From contig CM062289.1 in the NCBI GenBank assembly GCA_031216915.1, positions 392,858,674 to 392,922,673 on the forward strand: a stretch of DNA of 64,000 nucleotides, read 5' to 3'. The notes under the pieces are model-generated. The model searched no databases. It was not told the origin of the DNA and was given only the letters and a program-made list of their open reading frames with translations. The stretch is from Pictodentalium vernedei. Taxonomy: Eukaryota > Mollusca > Scaphopoda > Dentaliida > Dentaliidae. Made by a program: the position numbers and the translations under genes. Of the stretch, positions 10,910 to 22,689 are shown in pieces. The number at the start of each line of letters is the position of its first letter. Position 1 is the stretch's first letter.

Positions 10910-11195
10910 GAGCGCGCGGTGGCTCAATTGTTAGACAGACCACTGGACTTTAAACCGAAAGATCGACGGTTCGAACCTAACTAGCGGTTATTGTGTTGTG
11001 TCCTTGGGCATGACACCTGATCCAACTACCCACGTAGGGGGCTTCACGTCAAAGGTGCACTGGCTTTCAACCACTGTGAACCCTGCCTGTGTTGCTCGTG
11101 GTTCTCTCCGAGTACTCCAACTTCCACAAACCGCAAAACGGCCCGACGCGATGGCACCCTGTATGTTGGAAGTGTCGTTAGCCCTTTGAACTTTC
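10910..11195 (+). mobile_element. SINE with tRNA-like head type 3
   Basis: The head has GGTGGCTCAATTGTTAGACA and box B CGGTTCGAACC. The body is shortened and the 3' end is of the GTGTCGTTA type without a repeat tail. Confidence 0.8.
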
Positions 11196-11268
11196 GTTTC
11201 CTGGAATGGTATCGCCTTTGTGTACACTCAAAGTGAGGTAGGTCAGTCCAATATCAATATACAGGGAG

Positions 11269-11328
11269 GATAAAATAATAACTGCAGTCTGCAGCCGTAC
11301 GGCTGCAGACTGCAGTTATTATTTTATC
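11269..11328. repeat. Perfect 60 bp palindrome without loop
   Basis: GATAAAATAATAACTGCAGT continues to a CCGTACGG centre, and the right half is the exact complement. Imperfect pairing extends outward (ATACAGGGAG with CTCCGTGTAT). No other copy is present in the window. Confidence 0.9.
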
Positions 11329-11728
11329 ATCAATGCTCCGTGTATAGACATCTTATAATAAATCCAAAATGGGACGAAATTATGCCTTGGATCGAAAAAT
11401 TGGTCTTACGTGTTAAAAGGGTTAAAGTCCCAATAAACAAACAAACTGGGTGAGTTTATTGACTAAACTGAGTTTTTTATCCAGTGAAATTATACCCACA
11501 CCTAGCAGAGAGCTTTACATAGGTCAGTGGGAGGTACAGTTATTGTTGGTTTAGAATACATACGTATTCGAACATCTGAGATGACAAAGAAGGGTTTTCA
11601 ATGAAGATCCTGAAATGTAATGTAAAATTCTTGAGAAAAAGTGCTTGAGAGGCTAGACCCAGTGGTGTGTGAACCCTGATGGAACTATGTTCAATTGGAC
11701 AAAGTTATAACTGTATAGAAGCTCTTAC

Positions 11729-11877
11729 TCTGCAAAAGTTGTCTTCTCTTCCAACTCCTTGTTGAAGATGTCGGGACAAACTTTCAGAAATGTTTCTTTG
11801 TCAATCTGGAATAATTCGGTTGGTTCTCTGCAAATGATCGAGGCTGTGCGCTTTCCATCGCCGAGGAGAGCTATTTC
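11729..11877 (-). CDS. CNBD2: CNBD2-like gene, phosphate-binding cassette exon
   Basis: This exon is 149 bp, phase 0 to phase 2, with acceptor TTTTTAG and donor GCAGA|GTAAGAG. It opens with EIALLGDGKRTAS, which joined to the preceding FG gives the canonical cassette. The Glu and Arg that contact the sugar and cyclic phosphate in this family are both present, so cAMP or cGMP binding is plausible. It continues through the strand IICREPTELFQIDKETF and the start of the C-helix. The intron before it is about 10.6 kb. Confidence 0.92.
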
Positions 11878-11899
11878 CTAAAAAGTCGGAAAAGATTTG

Positions 11900-13221
11900 A
11901 TAAACAATGAAATGATCGACGTATGAATACAGGTGCGCCTGTTCTGCACTGTTATAGAAAGAGAAAGAGGTGGAAGTGTGTCTGATTGTTCTCGATCTAA
12001 TGAAGCTACCGTAAGCAACATTGGATCTCTAGTGTATTTAGCCGCCTGGCTGTAACTATATCTCAGCATCCTAACGTGCTTTGCCTTTCAAAGTGTTCAA
12101 AATGGGGTAACTGTATATCAATATATATTTTTTGTTTGTAGTTGTTCGACAATACAGCATCATAGCAGAGACGGATTCGAGCAGGAGTCTATCCGGCGTA
12201 TGCCCCCCCCCCCCCCCACCCCACCCCTAGAATTCTCCAAATATTGGTATTGACATGTGGGTATAATCAGTTATTTTGTTTTTATTTATTACAATAAACT
12301 ACGGAATGACATTATTCTCTTGGAATTCATTTTTTGTTCTGTTGTCTGAAACCTTGTGTGCAAGGAATTGCAATGAATTCAACAGAGAATCTCTTGTAAA
12401 AGAATAGGCTGGTACACCACGCCAAGCTCTCGTACCTCAAGTCGAATTCTTAAACAAGTCTGGCGCTGTTATGACCTGGAATCAGTCTAGCCCTTAAACA
12501 GTCCATCGCCTATTTTCAGATTCAAAACCAGGGGACACTATAGCGTCTATCGAAAAGTGAGTTGTCGTTCTTTTTGACTAACTACTACCGGTTGGTATTT
12601 GCGGGATTGTAAACATTACGACTCGGATTGATAGCGCAAAGTCAAATGTCTCCTAGGGGCGAACACCACGGAATACCTTGGGACCCCCGACATTAACTCG
12701 CCCCAGACGGGAATGGGTTGGTGGAGTGGGGTCCCGAGGTGTCTCCCCCGGGAAAAATGTGCTTTGCAATCAATATGACATCACAATCAACATCGGCTCG
12801 TATATTGCACATCAGACAAATCAACGAGATGACTGTTGAAAACTTTGTCGTTGTACATGTAATTATGACACACAATTACGTGGTAGACTTTTTCCATTAA
12901 TATGATCGCAGTTTTGACAACGTTATTTAATTGAATCACAATGTACCCAAACGAACACTCAGAAATAAAGAATTTCGCATATCAAACGGAAGTAATTCAT
13001 ATTAGTCTCCACAGCGTAGAAGAGTTCAGGTGGAGATAACCTATTTATCGATAGAGCCTATATGATTTTTTTCAGACAGTGTCACCTGACACTAAATCTG
13101 CCACTTTGTATAAGGATGGAGCAAGTCGTACTCGATCGACTTTTAATACATCAAGCTCTGTTAGGAATTCGATGTTGTTATGACTTGGGGCCAGTCTAGC
13201 CATAATAACTCCATAGTTGAG
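11900..13221. other. No recognisable feature apart from a poly-C run
   Basis: Intron sequence upstream of the 11.8 kb exon. It contains a poly-C run near 12200 and no repeat family that I can match elsewhere in the window. Confidence 0.4.
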
Positions 13222-13310
13222 ATTCACTCGGCTGGAATATTTCAGTTGGTCGGAAAAGCGAACCGTAGGTTCGCTTTTCCGATCAGTTGAAATATTCCAC
13301 CCGACCGAAT
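13222..13310. repeat. Long palindrome
   Basis: The arms ATTCACTCGGCTGGAATATT and GTCGGAAAAGCGAACC pair with the complement ending CACCCGACCGAAT, around a TAG loop. There are few mismatches. Confidence 0.82.
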
Positions 13311-13431
13311 TTAAAAAATACCATAAACATTATTTTTTCTAAACAACTCAAGAAATGTTTGTCAATCGAGACTTGATTTGACTGGATGTTTGGTGACAGA
13401 ACCATTATCAATGTAGACTTATTTTTCTTTT

Positions 13432-13822
13432 TTTATTAAAGTTTAACGACACTTTAACAGCCAAGGTCATGTCGAGTCGGTGACGGTTTTACGGGTGGAG
13501 GAAGCCGGGGTACCCGGACAGAACCACCGAGCAACGACGAACAGCTGCCAGATCCCCAACATCGTAACTCGGCCCTGCAGAACAGGCAGGGTTCGTTTGG
13601 TTGAAGACATGCGCACCATCGACGTGCAGTACGCCTTAGTACATGGCGTCATCGTGCCCCCATGTGGACAATCGGGGTGAAGTGCCTTGCCGAAGGACAC
13701 AACGCGGGAGTCCGAACCGATCGCTCAGGCTGTCACCCATCTAAGGACTAACCAGGCTCGACGTTGCTTAACTTCTGTTATCTGTCGAGAGCCGGTTACC
13801 ACAACGCCACCGCTCCCCCATC
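13432..13822 (-). mobile_element. SINE with 5S rRNA-derived head
   Basis: The minus-strand head reads GGTAACCGGCTCTCGACAGA and GTTAAGCAACGTCGAGCCTG, as in the copies at 4085 and 53526. The common body and TTTATTAAAGTTTAACGACA tail complement follow. Confidence 0.85.
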
Positions 13823-15139
13823 AATGTAGACTCATCACAGCTGTAATTTCTTTATTACGCCGCGTAGTTCCACTAATTGTTAATATCTTGATGGTTTCAA
13901 GGTGAATTAAATACTTTTGGGTTGGAATAGGTATAACTGGATTACGAAATAAGTTCTGTATATCTCTGTGATGGAAGGGACATCACATAACACCAACAGC
14001 AGTCTGCGCGCAAACTCCACGAAAAATAAGTAAACAAACAGCCTATAACAGCGTAGAATTCCTAACAGAATTAGACTGGTGGTCTGAGAGCTTGATACTA
14101 TGCATGTATTTTTCCCAACTACAATGGTATTCGAGTGCAATACCCTGGTATAGCAGGTTATTATATGACTAACACAAATAGCCCCTCAATACCACTATGC
14201 TTTGCCCATCAAATCCAGCTCTACGGAAAATAAGGGTGTCAAGTTTTCCAGATCGTTATCATGCTTGTCTCAAACGAGGCGCACGTGAACGGACTATTTC
14301 TACCAGTGACCTATAAATAAATATAGAACATAAAAACAGAACATAAACACGAGTGTCTCCTCATTAAACTCCGCTGACAAACATTCCAGTCGAGGTCTAT
14401 TTGAAAAATGCCGTGCTGAACAATTGCAAAATAACAATTAGCAACTATTTTCAAGATGCGAATTCAACAAAACGTAGGAGAAGCTGTGTTATCGAAAGCG
14501 ATTCCGATTAAAATTCAAGTCTTGCCTCCATTGTTTTGACTTTCAAGTTTCATGTGCGGCACGAACGTTTGATATTACTACGCGTTTGGGATCCCCCAAT
14601 TCCATAAATTGATAATGGTTATTTGGCTAACATAATTCTTGTTGTATTTGATTTTTGCAGGTGTTGTGATCAGTTTAAAATACTAATTGTCATAAAATAA
14701 ACAAAATTACTACAACAGTCTGGTTTGATCTCATCTTGTCAACTCGACGGAATACAACAACACAGATCAATTGGCTGTTGTAGTAATCTGTATATATTTC
14801 GGAAGATATCACGGTGTGCCATGCTATTTTTCAGAAAGAGGCATAAGGCCACTTCATCTTCGGTGGAACGCTATATTGCAGGCCGGATCCACGACGCAGG
14901 CCGTATTCCACAGCTCCCTTTCAAACATTCCCTAACTTTTTAAATAACATTCTCCATTATTTTAGTAGATGCCAGGAGACGCCACATCCCGGTCACACCA
15001 AACAGAGGCACCCCCGCGTCTTGAACTGGCTCTAGACCTACACTGACATAGTTGACTGGCACAAGAACATTTTCAGGGCTGATTTCGATAACCGATTCGC
15101 CTTTAAGGACAAGTCTTAAAAATAGTATAATTGAGTTTG
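13823..15139. other. No recognisable feature
   Basis: Unique AT-rich intron sequence. The open frames at 13907-14140 and 14725-14943 show no domain signature. Confidence 0.4.
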
Positions 15140-15169
15140 GTAAGTGTAAATAGACAAAAGATTGTTATA

Positions 15170-15436
15170 ATTACGGAAGTTGTGGGGCAACCAAATTTAG
15201 TCCCCCAAGAACCCCGGAAAGTGAAGCTGTGCTCGTTTACTGTGGTAAACAAGCTCTGTTTTACTGGTAAAACAGGACTCAGTAACCAAATGTTTGCGGT
15301 GGAAGTCCTTTAAAACGGGCAATATGGTATAAACGTTGACTAACCTTTGATTAATCTCAATGTTTCAGTCAAGATTAGCAATGGTGTAGAAATATGTGAC
15401 CTCAAACACCAATAAAAAATTTAAAAAAAATAAAAA

Positions 15437-15513
<77 letters not shown>

Positions 15514-15515
15514 AT
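15170..15515 (+). mobile_element. Family M element sharing the SINE 3' tail
   Basis: TGCTCGTTTACTGTGGTAAA and GTGGAAGTCCTTTAAAACGG precede the tail GAAATATGTGACCTCAAACA and (TAAA)n (15437-15514). The body is unlike the SINE body. Further copies are at 33868, 43135, 55878, 57590 and 60588. It may be a different SINE or the 3' end of the partner LINE. Confidence 0.65.
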
Positions 15516-16184
15516 AGTTGACATGCTTGGTCTTCTCTGGCTGTGATAGACAGCACTGGTGGTTTCAGGGACTTACAAGAGTCCTTTTACAGTCGAATTT
15601 CTCGATGTTTATGTCAAATGCAATAATGTGTACAAAATGGGAGGTTGCATTTGTCTTGGGAGGTTTAGAAATATTTTCATCCGAGGGTCCTAGAGAGCTA
15701 TAGAATTACATAAGATTATGGACTATAGAACTACATTATATTATCATACTTAACATTTCGATGTGGATTGTGTTATTTTGTCGTGGAACGTAAAATGTGT
15801 CTTTCTCATCCCTCTGTTTTTCGCTGTTTGAAAGGCTTAACTGAGGGACCAACTTCGTTGATTACAAGTGATAAAATTGGGGTTTGCAAATGCGTATGAC
15901 AAACCCCACGCCAACTAAGACAAGTTGAACGTTTGCCTAGTCAGGGACGTCGAGAAGAAGACCTATTCCTGGATCTTCACTCGAAGTGGACTTGTATACG
16001 ACACTCCCATTCCGTCACACAGAGTTTCAAGGTTAAGTAACGAGTCGTCTTTCTTGGAACTACTGAAGTTTTCAGTCGGACCTTGTGCATCCCCGTCGTT
16101 GCCCACGTTCACTCAAGCTGTTAGGGAGGCTTATGCTGTCCTCCCTCTCACTTCCAAATTATTTATTTAAAATGTCAAGGTGGG

Positions 16185-17040
16185 AATGGGAAAATCGACG
16201 TTCGTTAAAGTTATCTTCTTTGAAATTATTAGACGGGCGAGAAAAGTCCAATTAAGAAGCAAGTAATTGTTGAGAAAACACCTTTGACACCAGCAGAAAA
16301 TAAAGCAAAAATTTCTTTTGTTATTTTTAACAAATGAAAACAACAGACAGCTCTCCGAGCTGTCTGTTGTTTTCGTTTATTAAAAGCTACAAAGGGAAAC
16401 TTGGCTTTTATGGTGAGCTAAATAGAGGCAACTACTTCACAGATAATCCGTCATTAAGAATATCATCAGTATCACACATATACCAACACTAAGTAAACGT
16501 CCACTTTGGCTTTTTGTTTAGCAAATGTGTTTAATTTGCAAGTTTTTTTTCTTCCTGGGTAAAAAATTAGCAAATCTCACCTTCTATACTTTCAAATTAA
16601 TGGAGTATCTGTATTATATGTTACGATGCGAACATTGTTAGTATAATGAACAGAAATAGAGTTACATAACATCAAAATGGAAAAAGTGTCGTTTTCTTAT
16701 TTTTAAATGTGTTTTAACATTCAAACTGACTAGGGAAAAAACTGTATAAAGCCAGCTCCTTATTTTTTTATTCTACGCTACAGGAACACAGGAAAATGTC
16801 TGACGTTTGTGAAATGATGAACATATCCATGATGCAACTTCGCTAACATTTCGAAATTTTCATTTTCATATGAAATTCCCATACCCTCAGTGCAAAATTC
16901 ACTTACGGCTTTTAAAAATCAAGGGGAGCTAACTTTCCTGTAAATCTCCTCCAGCAACTAAAATAGCCAGCCATGTGAACTTGAAATACTGTTTAACTCC
17001 ATTATGGTTGATAGAGAATGATACATTCCATGTTCCTTCT
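16185..17040 (+). mobile_element. Long repeat family G, copy 1
   Basis: About 0.85 kb, with a hairpin near one end (AAAACAACAGACAGCTC and its complement at 16333-16380). The rest, including TATTAGACGGGCGAGAAAAG and CTTGGCTTTTATGGT, is shared with 32515-33530, 34885-36270 and 41925-42885. It keeps an empty TTAA site at about 16595 that is filled in the 42 kb copy. Confidence 0.75.
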
Positions 17041-17048
17041 GTGACATG

Positions 17049-17168
17049 TTAACCTTTACCCTACGTGAAAAGCAGACGACACTTACAAACAAAATTCTTG
17101 AATAACTATTTTTTTTCGTTTTTTGTCTCAAAAACATAGGTTATGAACCCTTATTGGAACGAGCTCGA
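17049..17168 (-). mobile_element. Half of a TTAA hairpin MITE, subfamily A
   Basis: TTAACCTTTACCCTACGTGA starts a normal left arm. The sequence stops at GGAACGAGCTCGAC, the exact centre of the palindrome, and the second arm is missing. Confidence 0.85.
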
Positions 17169-17229
17169 CCGCGCCACCATTTAATATCATAAGGTTTGGA
17201 CATAATATTGGTCTGTTTGTTTATTTAGG

Positions 17230-17598
17230 TGGGAACGCGGTGGCTCAGTGGTAGATTGTTGGACTTCTATGCTCGAGGTCCCGAGTTCGATCCCCGCCCG
17301 GGACGACCCGCGTCGTGTCCTTGGGCAAGGCACTTTATCCCGGTTGCCTACATGAGGGCACGATGACGCCGTGTACTAAAGCGTACTGCACGTCGATGGT
17401 GCACGTGTCTTCAACCTCTGTAACCCTGCTTGGGCGGAGCTTGAACAGAGTTAGAATGTTGAGGAGCTGACAGTTGCTCGTCGATGCTCGGTGGTTCTCT
17501 CTGGGTACTCCGGCCTCCTCCACCTGTAAAACTGTCAAGGTCACGATTAGCCATTGTGCATAAGTATGTGACCTTAAACACCAATAAATAAATAAATA
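17230..17598 (+). mobile_element. SINE with tRNA-like head type 2
   Basis: GCGGTGGCTCAGTGGTAGAT and box B GAGTTCGATCCCC head the element. The common body and ATAAATAAATAA tail follow. Confidence 0.9.
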
Positions 17599-17599
17599 A

Positions 17600-17839
17600 T
17601 TATTTAGGTTTCGTGGCACGTTCACCAGCCAGGGTTATATCATGTTGGACAATTTTACGGCTGACAAAAGCCGATGTATCCGGGAGAACATCGAGTAGCG
17701 GCGAGCAACTGTCAGACGTTCCAACTGACTAAACCGACACAGGCAGAGTTAGCAGAGGTTGAAGGAAAATGCATCATTGACATGCGGTACGCCTTAGTAC
17801 ACAGCGCCATCATGCCCCCACATGGGCAATCGGGATTAA
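17600..17839 (-). mobile_element. SINE, 3' part of a split copy
   Basis: The body is read on the minus strand down to the ATCGGGATTAA motif, where a hairpin MITE interrupts it. It resumes at 19908. Confidence 0.85.
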
Positions 17840-19911
17840 CTCTTTACCCAACGTAACGGAAAAAACCGGACAGCGCTATTCACAAAGTTCACCATTAAAT
17901 TTTCAATACTTTTTCATTTTTTGTCACAAAAATATAGCTTATGATCCCTCACTGGAGCGAGTTCACTGAACTCGTTCCAATGAAGGATCATAAGCTATGT
18001 TTTTTACGCAAAAAATGAAAATGAAAGTGTCAATGACACTGTAGCTCAACTTGTCAAGACAAAGACATGCACATGTATAGTATGTGACACAGCAATGACA
18101 AACATCTAGGTAATGACCTGATAACAAAGGTACATATAAAGTATTGTAACGGTCTGTACATAAATACTGACCGTTGCCTGTAACAAATGTATAGGTAAAG
18201 TATTGTAAAGGTGGGTGACAGTCAGATGCTAAACTAGAAAAGAAATCTTTGAGTCCCAGAGTGGGTCTGACTGAACCCCAAAATATTTGTTCTCATAGCA
18301 CAGTGATAACAAAGGCATCCCAAAACACACTCGTTCCTGTCTCAAGGTGAAAACAAAGGTACCCAAGAAGTTTTGTGAAGATCAGTTCATAAATACGAGC
18401 TGTATAGAACTTGTGACAAAAAACTGATTGGACCTAATTTTGGTACAAAATGGCCACTGGCAGCCATCTTGAATTTTGTACAGTACCAGAAACACTCATT
18501 CTCGTCCCAAGGTGATAACAAAGGTACCCAAGAAGTTTTGTGAAGATCGGTTCATAAATACAGCCTCTACCCTGAGCCGTATTGACATGTGTGCTCACAT
18601 TGTGTAAGTAGCACTGAATAAATCAAAGTTCATCCAATTTGCATAATTTCTGCACGAAAAAAAACCCCTTACAATATGTGATGTATTCCATGTTACTAAA
18701 CATTCATACAAAAATTTATTCAAATCAGAACTTTCATACAAAAGTTCTGTACAAAAGACTGACTGCACTAATTTTGGTACAAAATGGCTGCTGGTGGCCA
18801 TCTTGAATTTCGGACCACACCCAAAAACACTCGCTCTCATCCCACGGTGATAACAAAGGTACCCAAGAAGTTTCGTAAAGATTGGTTCATAAATATGGCC
18901 TCTAGTCTGAGCTGTATAGAAGTTGTGTACAAAAAACTGATTAGACCTAATTTCGGTACAAAATGGCCACTGGCAGCCATCTTGAATTTTAGACCGCAAC
19001 CAGAAACACTCGTTCTCGTCCTAAGGTGATAACAAAGGTACCCAAGACATTTCGTGAAGATCAGTTCATAAATACAGACTCTAGTCTGAGCCGTATTGAC
19101 TTACTTGTGTAAGTCGCACTGAAAAAATCAAAGTTCATCTAATTTGCATAATTTCTGCACGAGAAAAAAACCCGTATTATATGTGATGTATCCCATGGTA
19201 CTAAACATTCACACAAAAAATTATTCAAATCAGCGCTTTCATATGGAAGTTCTGTGCAAAAATCTGATTGCACCTAATTTTATACAAAATGGCTTCCATC
19301 GGCCATCTTGAATTTCGGACCGGACCCCAAAACACTCGTTCTCGTCCCACGGTGATACCAAAGGTACCCAAGAAGTTTCGTAAAGATCGGTTCATAAATA
19401 CGGCCTCTAGCCCGAGCCGTATTGGCATTTGCACTTACAGTGCTGAAAGTAACACCAAAAAACATCAAAATTAGTCTAATTTGCACAATTTACGCACGAG
19501 AAAAAAACCCGTATTATATGTGATGTATCCCATGGTACTAAACATTTATACAAAACTTTATTCAAATCAGAACTTTCATACAGAAGTTCTGTACAAAAAA
19601 CTGATTTTTGCATCATCGGTACAAAATGGCCGCTGGCAGCCATCTTGAATTTCGGACCACACCTAAAAACACTCGTTCCCGTCCCAGGGTCATAACAAAT
19701 GTACACAAGAAGTTTCGTAAAGATCGGTTCATAAATACGACCTCTAGCCCGAGCCATAGCCAATTGTTGACGTACGGACAGACGGACAGACGGACGACGG
19801 GCCATGACAATAGCTCAAATTTGACTTCGTCAAAGTTGAGCTAAAAATGTAGTTATTCAAGAATTTATTTTGCAAGTGTCGTCTGCTTGTCGTGTTAGGT
19901 AAAGGGGTTAA
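17836..19911 (+). mobile_element. TTAA hairpin MITE, subfamily A, split by a 1.8 kb element
   Basis: TTAACTCTTTACCCAACGTA starts the copy. The palindrome lies at 17935-18003, and the right end TTAGGTAAAGGGGTTAA is displaced to 19895-19911. TTAA is duplicated at both ends within a SINE. Confidence 0.88.
18030..19842 (+). mobile_element. 1.8 kb non-coding element with internal tandem units
   Basis: The ends are AGCTCAACTTGTCAAG and CTTCGTCAAAGTTGAGCT, an inverted pair. About six diverged internal units carry GGTACCCAAGAAGTTTTGTG and CCATCTTGAATTT motifs. Near the right end is a GACGGACAGACGGAC run. A related element lies at 61225-61978. An AAAATG-like target repeat flanks it. No ORF of note. 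Confidence 0.75.
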
Positions 19912-20013
19912 GTGTCATCCACTGGACACTGCACAGATAGCACGGGTCAAGATTGAACCGTCGACTTTTCGGTTTAAAGTCCAATGCTTTGACCATTATA
20001 CCACCTCGCCCCC
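19908..20013 (-). mobile_element. SINE, 5' head part of the split copy
   Basis: TTAAGTGTCATCCACTGGAC continues the SINE broken at 17839. On the minus strand the head shows AGGTGGTATAATGGTCAAAG and box B ACGGTTCAATC, a type 3 tRNA-like head. Confidence 0.85.
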
Positions 20014-20772
20014 ATTATTGGGTCAAGTACTAGAAAGCAGGTGCAGTGTTTAAATTGCTGAATGTATTCAAGTTCTCATTTTGGTTAAGTTCAGTTCTGA
20101 CAATGTTAAAAGTCCATAGTGCGTTCAGAACATCGTCGGAAGGGAGCCCGGTTATCACGACAGTGGCTTTTAGTCAGGTTTTGGCTGTCTGGCAAGGCAG
20201 CCAAACCATGACTACAAATCACCGCCGTGCTACTAACTAGGCACTCATATTATGTTGCATTGAAATTCTTGTAAATTGTTCAAACTTCAAGGTCTTAAAC
20301 CAATTAGAGTAGGTGAGTCGAATGATAAAGAACCTTACAACTCTATGGACTCCCATCGTGTCTTGTTTATGTCCATTGTACCCACCAATCAACATGGTAT
20401 TCTGAAGATGTAAAAGTACAGTGATAGCGGACACTCAACGCTCATTTCAGAGGTTTGAAAAAGCGGATAAAAGGAAAGTACCATATGTATTTAAAAACTA
20501 TGGACACGGTATGCGGTATGCATTTAAGGCCAAACAAAATTGAATAATAGATTCTCAGGCATTTTTTAAAAGGAATGGGGGGGGGGAGGGGCGGTTTTTA
20601 TTTTTATTTTTTATTCCTGATGGAATGGTCGCCGATGCCTAAAATCCAATTGCGAGAGCCTAAAATAAAATACTAGAGCTTACATGTTGATTTAGCTGAC
20701 AGTTTTTTTTTGTAACAGCGATCACACAACACAAAATCAATATTGAACAACTAAAAAATAATAAGGAGTTAT
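20014..20772. other. No recognisable feature
   Basis: Unique sequence with a short poly-G run at 20578-20588. Confidence 0.4.
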
Positions 20773-21047
20773 TTAACTGATTGAGTGCTAGAAGATACAA
20801 TCAGGCCTTTTAAAAAATGAGGGTACCAGTGCAAAAGTAACATTTTTCTTACCCGTGCTTCATATTCAGTTAAACGTAAATAATACTTTGTTTATACAAG
20901 TTTGTTCTATTACAAATTATTGGAGAGTGCCTGTTGGCGTGGAGCCTGTGGGCGTGGTGCCAGTTGGCACTCTCCAATAATTTGTAATAGAACAATTTTT
21001 GATGAACAAATATAGACCATCAAAAATAATCTACTCCTCAACAATTA
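20773..21047. mobile_element. TTAA hairpin MITE family D
   Basis: TTAACTGATTGAGTGCTAG starts it and CTACTCCTCAACAATTAA ends it. The palindrome TTCTATTACAAATTATTGGA with GAGAGTGCC encloses a GC-rich loop (TGTTGGCGTGGAGCCTGTGG). Confidence 0.75.
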
Positions 21048-21374
21048 AATAAATATTTATTTTTTATACATATGAGAATCGTGTAGCATTTCGCGAAGAG
21101 AATAACAATGCTGTGTCAATTTATACGACATAATGCATCGCAAATCGCGATGTGATACCGCTAAAACCACATGGTAGTTTTGTACATTTTGAATTTTGCC
21201 TCCGAAATAAAAATGACGAACGTGGGCCGAGAAAACGAATGCGCCGGTGCCTGAGAACCAAAAGATTAATTTTCTTTAGCCTAACCTGCCAACAATATTT
21301 CATGCAAAACACAACCAATATCTTTATCCACCACTATCTTTGTATTAATGTGTATTGAACAAGTTTGTAAAAGA

Positions 21375-21450
21375 ATAGCTTGCGCGGAGTGCATCTCTCC
21401 CCACACAGAGGACAGCCGTTTTACGCCCTATCCGATAGTGTTGTATTAAA
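21375..21450. repeat. Fragment related to 63650-63720
   Basis: GCGGAGTGCATCTCTCCCCA and CACAGAGGACAGCCGTTTTA recur with changes at 63650-63690, part of a further SINE-like family. Confidence 0.5.
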
Positions 21451-21854
21451 AGGGGTTGTTAGGGGTGAATAGCCTACTCCACGTAACTAACAGCTTTAAG
21501 TCCTAAACTACATACAAGTTTGAAGCGTTACACTCAGCATGGACTGTGCAACACTGAAACACCATGCAGTTTTGAACTTTTTCAAACTCTCTGTTTTGTC
21601 ACAAATATAACATTGGTAGTATATATGTTGAATGATTACAGATCACACAGTTATGCAAATCATCCCTCACTTCACTTACACTTTTAAAGATAAAACAGTT
21701 TTTTTATTATTTCTTATGAGACAACAGTTAACCTAGTTCATCGATGTCGTCTCTTTTTCAGATTACAAACCAAAAAGTAATACTCAAAATGTTCACAATT
21801 TACCAAAACATTTGTTTTTTGTTAGAAATACTTTAGTAACTACCCATGGGTACC

Positions 21855-21945
21855 AGGGAGCGTGGTGGCTGATTGGTTACGGCATTGGACTTCGAACCGA
21901 AAGGTCCACGATGCGATACCCACTTCGGATTGTGCGAAAAGAAAC
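21855..21945 (+). mobile_element. tRNA-like SINE head only
   Basis: GAGCGTGGTGGCTGATTGGT and ACTTCGAACCGAAAGG resemble the type 3 head with an eroded box B. The body is absent. Confidence 0.6.
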
Positions 21946-22005
21946 AATGATTCTGTCAGAAAACTATAACTGCTCCGAGAACATTTTCTAATTATTTGTT
22001 TTGGT

Positions 22006-22258
22006 TTAACCCTTTACCCAACGTAACGGTCAAAACCAGCCAGCGCTATTCACAAAAGTCTGCAATTAATTTTCATTATTTTTTCATTTTTTGTCTCAAA
22101 AACATAGGTTGTGACCCCTCATTGGAACGAGCTCGACGAGCTCGTTCCAATGAGGGGTCGCAACCTATGTTTTTGAGACAAAAAAATGAAAAAAAATTAG
22201 TTATTCAAGAATTTTGTTTGCAAGTGTCGTCTGCTTTTCGGGTTAGGTAAAGGGTTAA
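22006..22258 (+). mobile_element. TTAA hairpin MITE, subfamily A
   Basis: A full copy with TTAA at both ends. The core is CATTGGAACGAGCTCGACGA and the right end is GGTTAGGTAAAGGGTTAA. It abuts the family H hairpin at 22258. Confidence 0.93.
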
Positions 22259-22415
22259 TAAATAAAGAGGTTATTACTTGGTTAGTTTTATATCGCCCGA
22301 GATATCAGACCTCGGTAACTTCACATCAGCCTTCGACCATCGGTCTCAGGCTGATATGAAGTTACCTCGGGCTGATATCTCCACCTGTATGAAATTATTC
22401 CCGTAATAACCTAGA
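22259..22415. repeat. Hairpin repeat family H, copy 2
   Basis: GGTTATTACTTGGTTAGTTT pairs imperfectly with ATGAAATTATTCCCGTAATA. The inner arms are CCTCGGTAACTTCACATCAG and CTGATATGAAGTTACCTCGG. Confidence 0.75.
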
Positions 22416-22524
22416 AGTATACGATTTTCAGGTATGCTTTTCGAGACAAAAATATTTGGGGTTGATAATAATGTTCTCGGGGTTAGGTGAAGGGCTAAAG
22501 TTGTAAGTAGTTCATATTTATTAC

Positions 22525-22687
22525 CCCGAAGCTTTCTCCACTACGAATAACATTCTCTGTACTTGGAATTTTTTCTCCAGTCTTTGGATCTACCAACTCT
22601 ATTTGTACAAACACTGATCCAGAGTAGATAAAATAGAAGTCCTGGCCGGCATGTCCTTGGCGTAACACAACTCTACCCTGGTCGCAT
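22525..22687 (-). CDS. CNBD2: CNBD2-like gene, core beta-roll exon of the first cNMP domain
   Basis: This exon is 163 bp, one base plus 54 codons, with acceptor TTGTAG and donor GGG|GTAATA. It encodes GRVVLRQGHAGQDFYFIYSG, the classic beta2-beta3 signature of cyclic-nucleotide-binding domains (hydrophobic strand, R-x-G, then FYFI-x-G). It ends with SGESFG, the first half of the phosphate-binding cassette. The cassette is split exactly at FG|E by the intron and completed by the exon at 11729-11877. This is the clearest evidence for the family. Confidence 0.93.
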
Positions 22688-22689
22688 CT

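Noticed and set aside
18784-19844. Repeated ORFs with FRTTPKNTRSRP-type peptides
   Set aside because: They come from the internal tandem units of the 1.8 kb non-coding element and appear on both strands.
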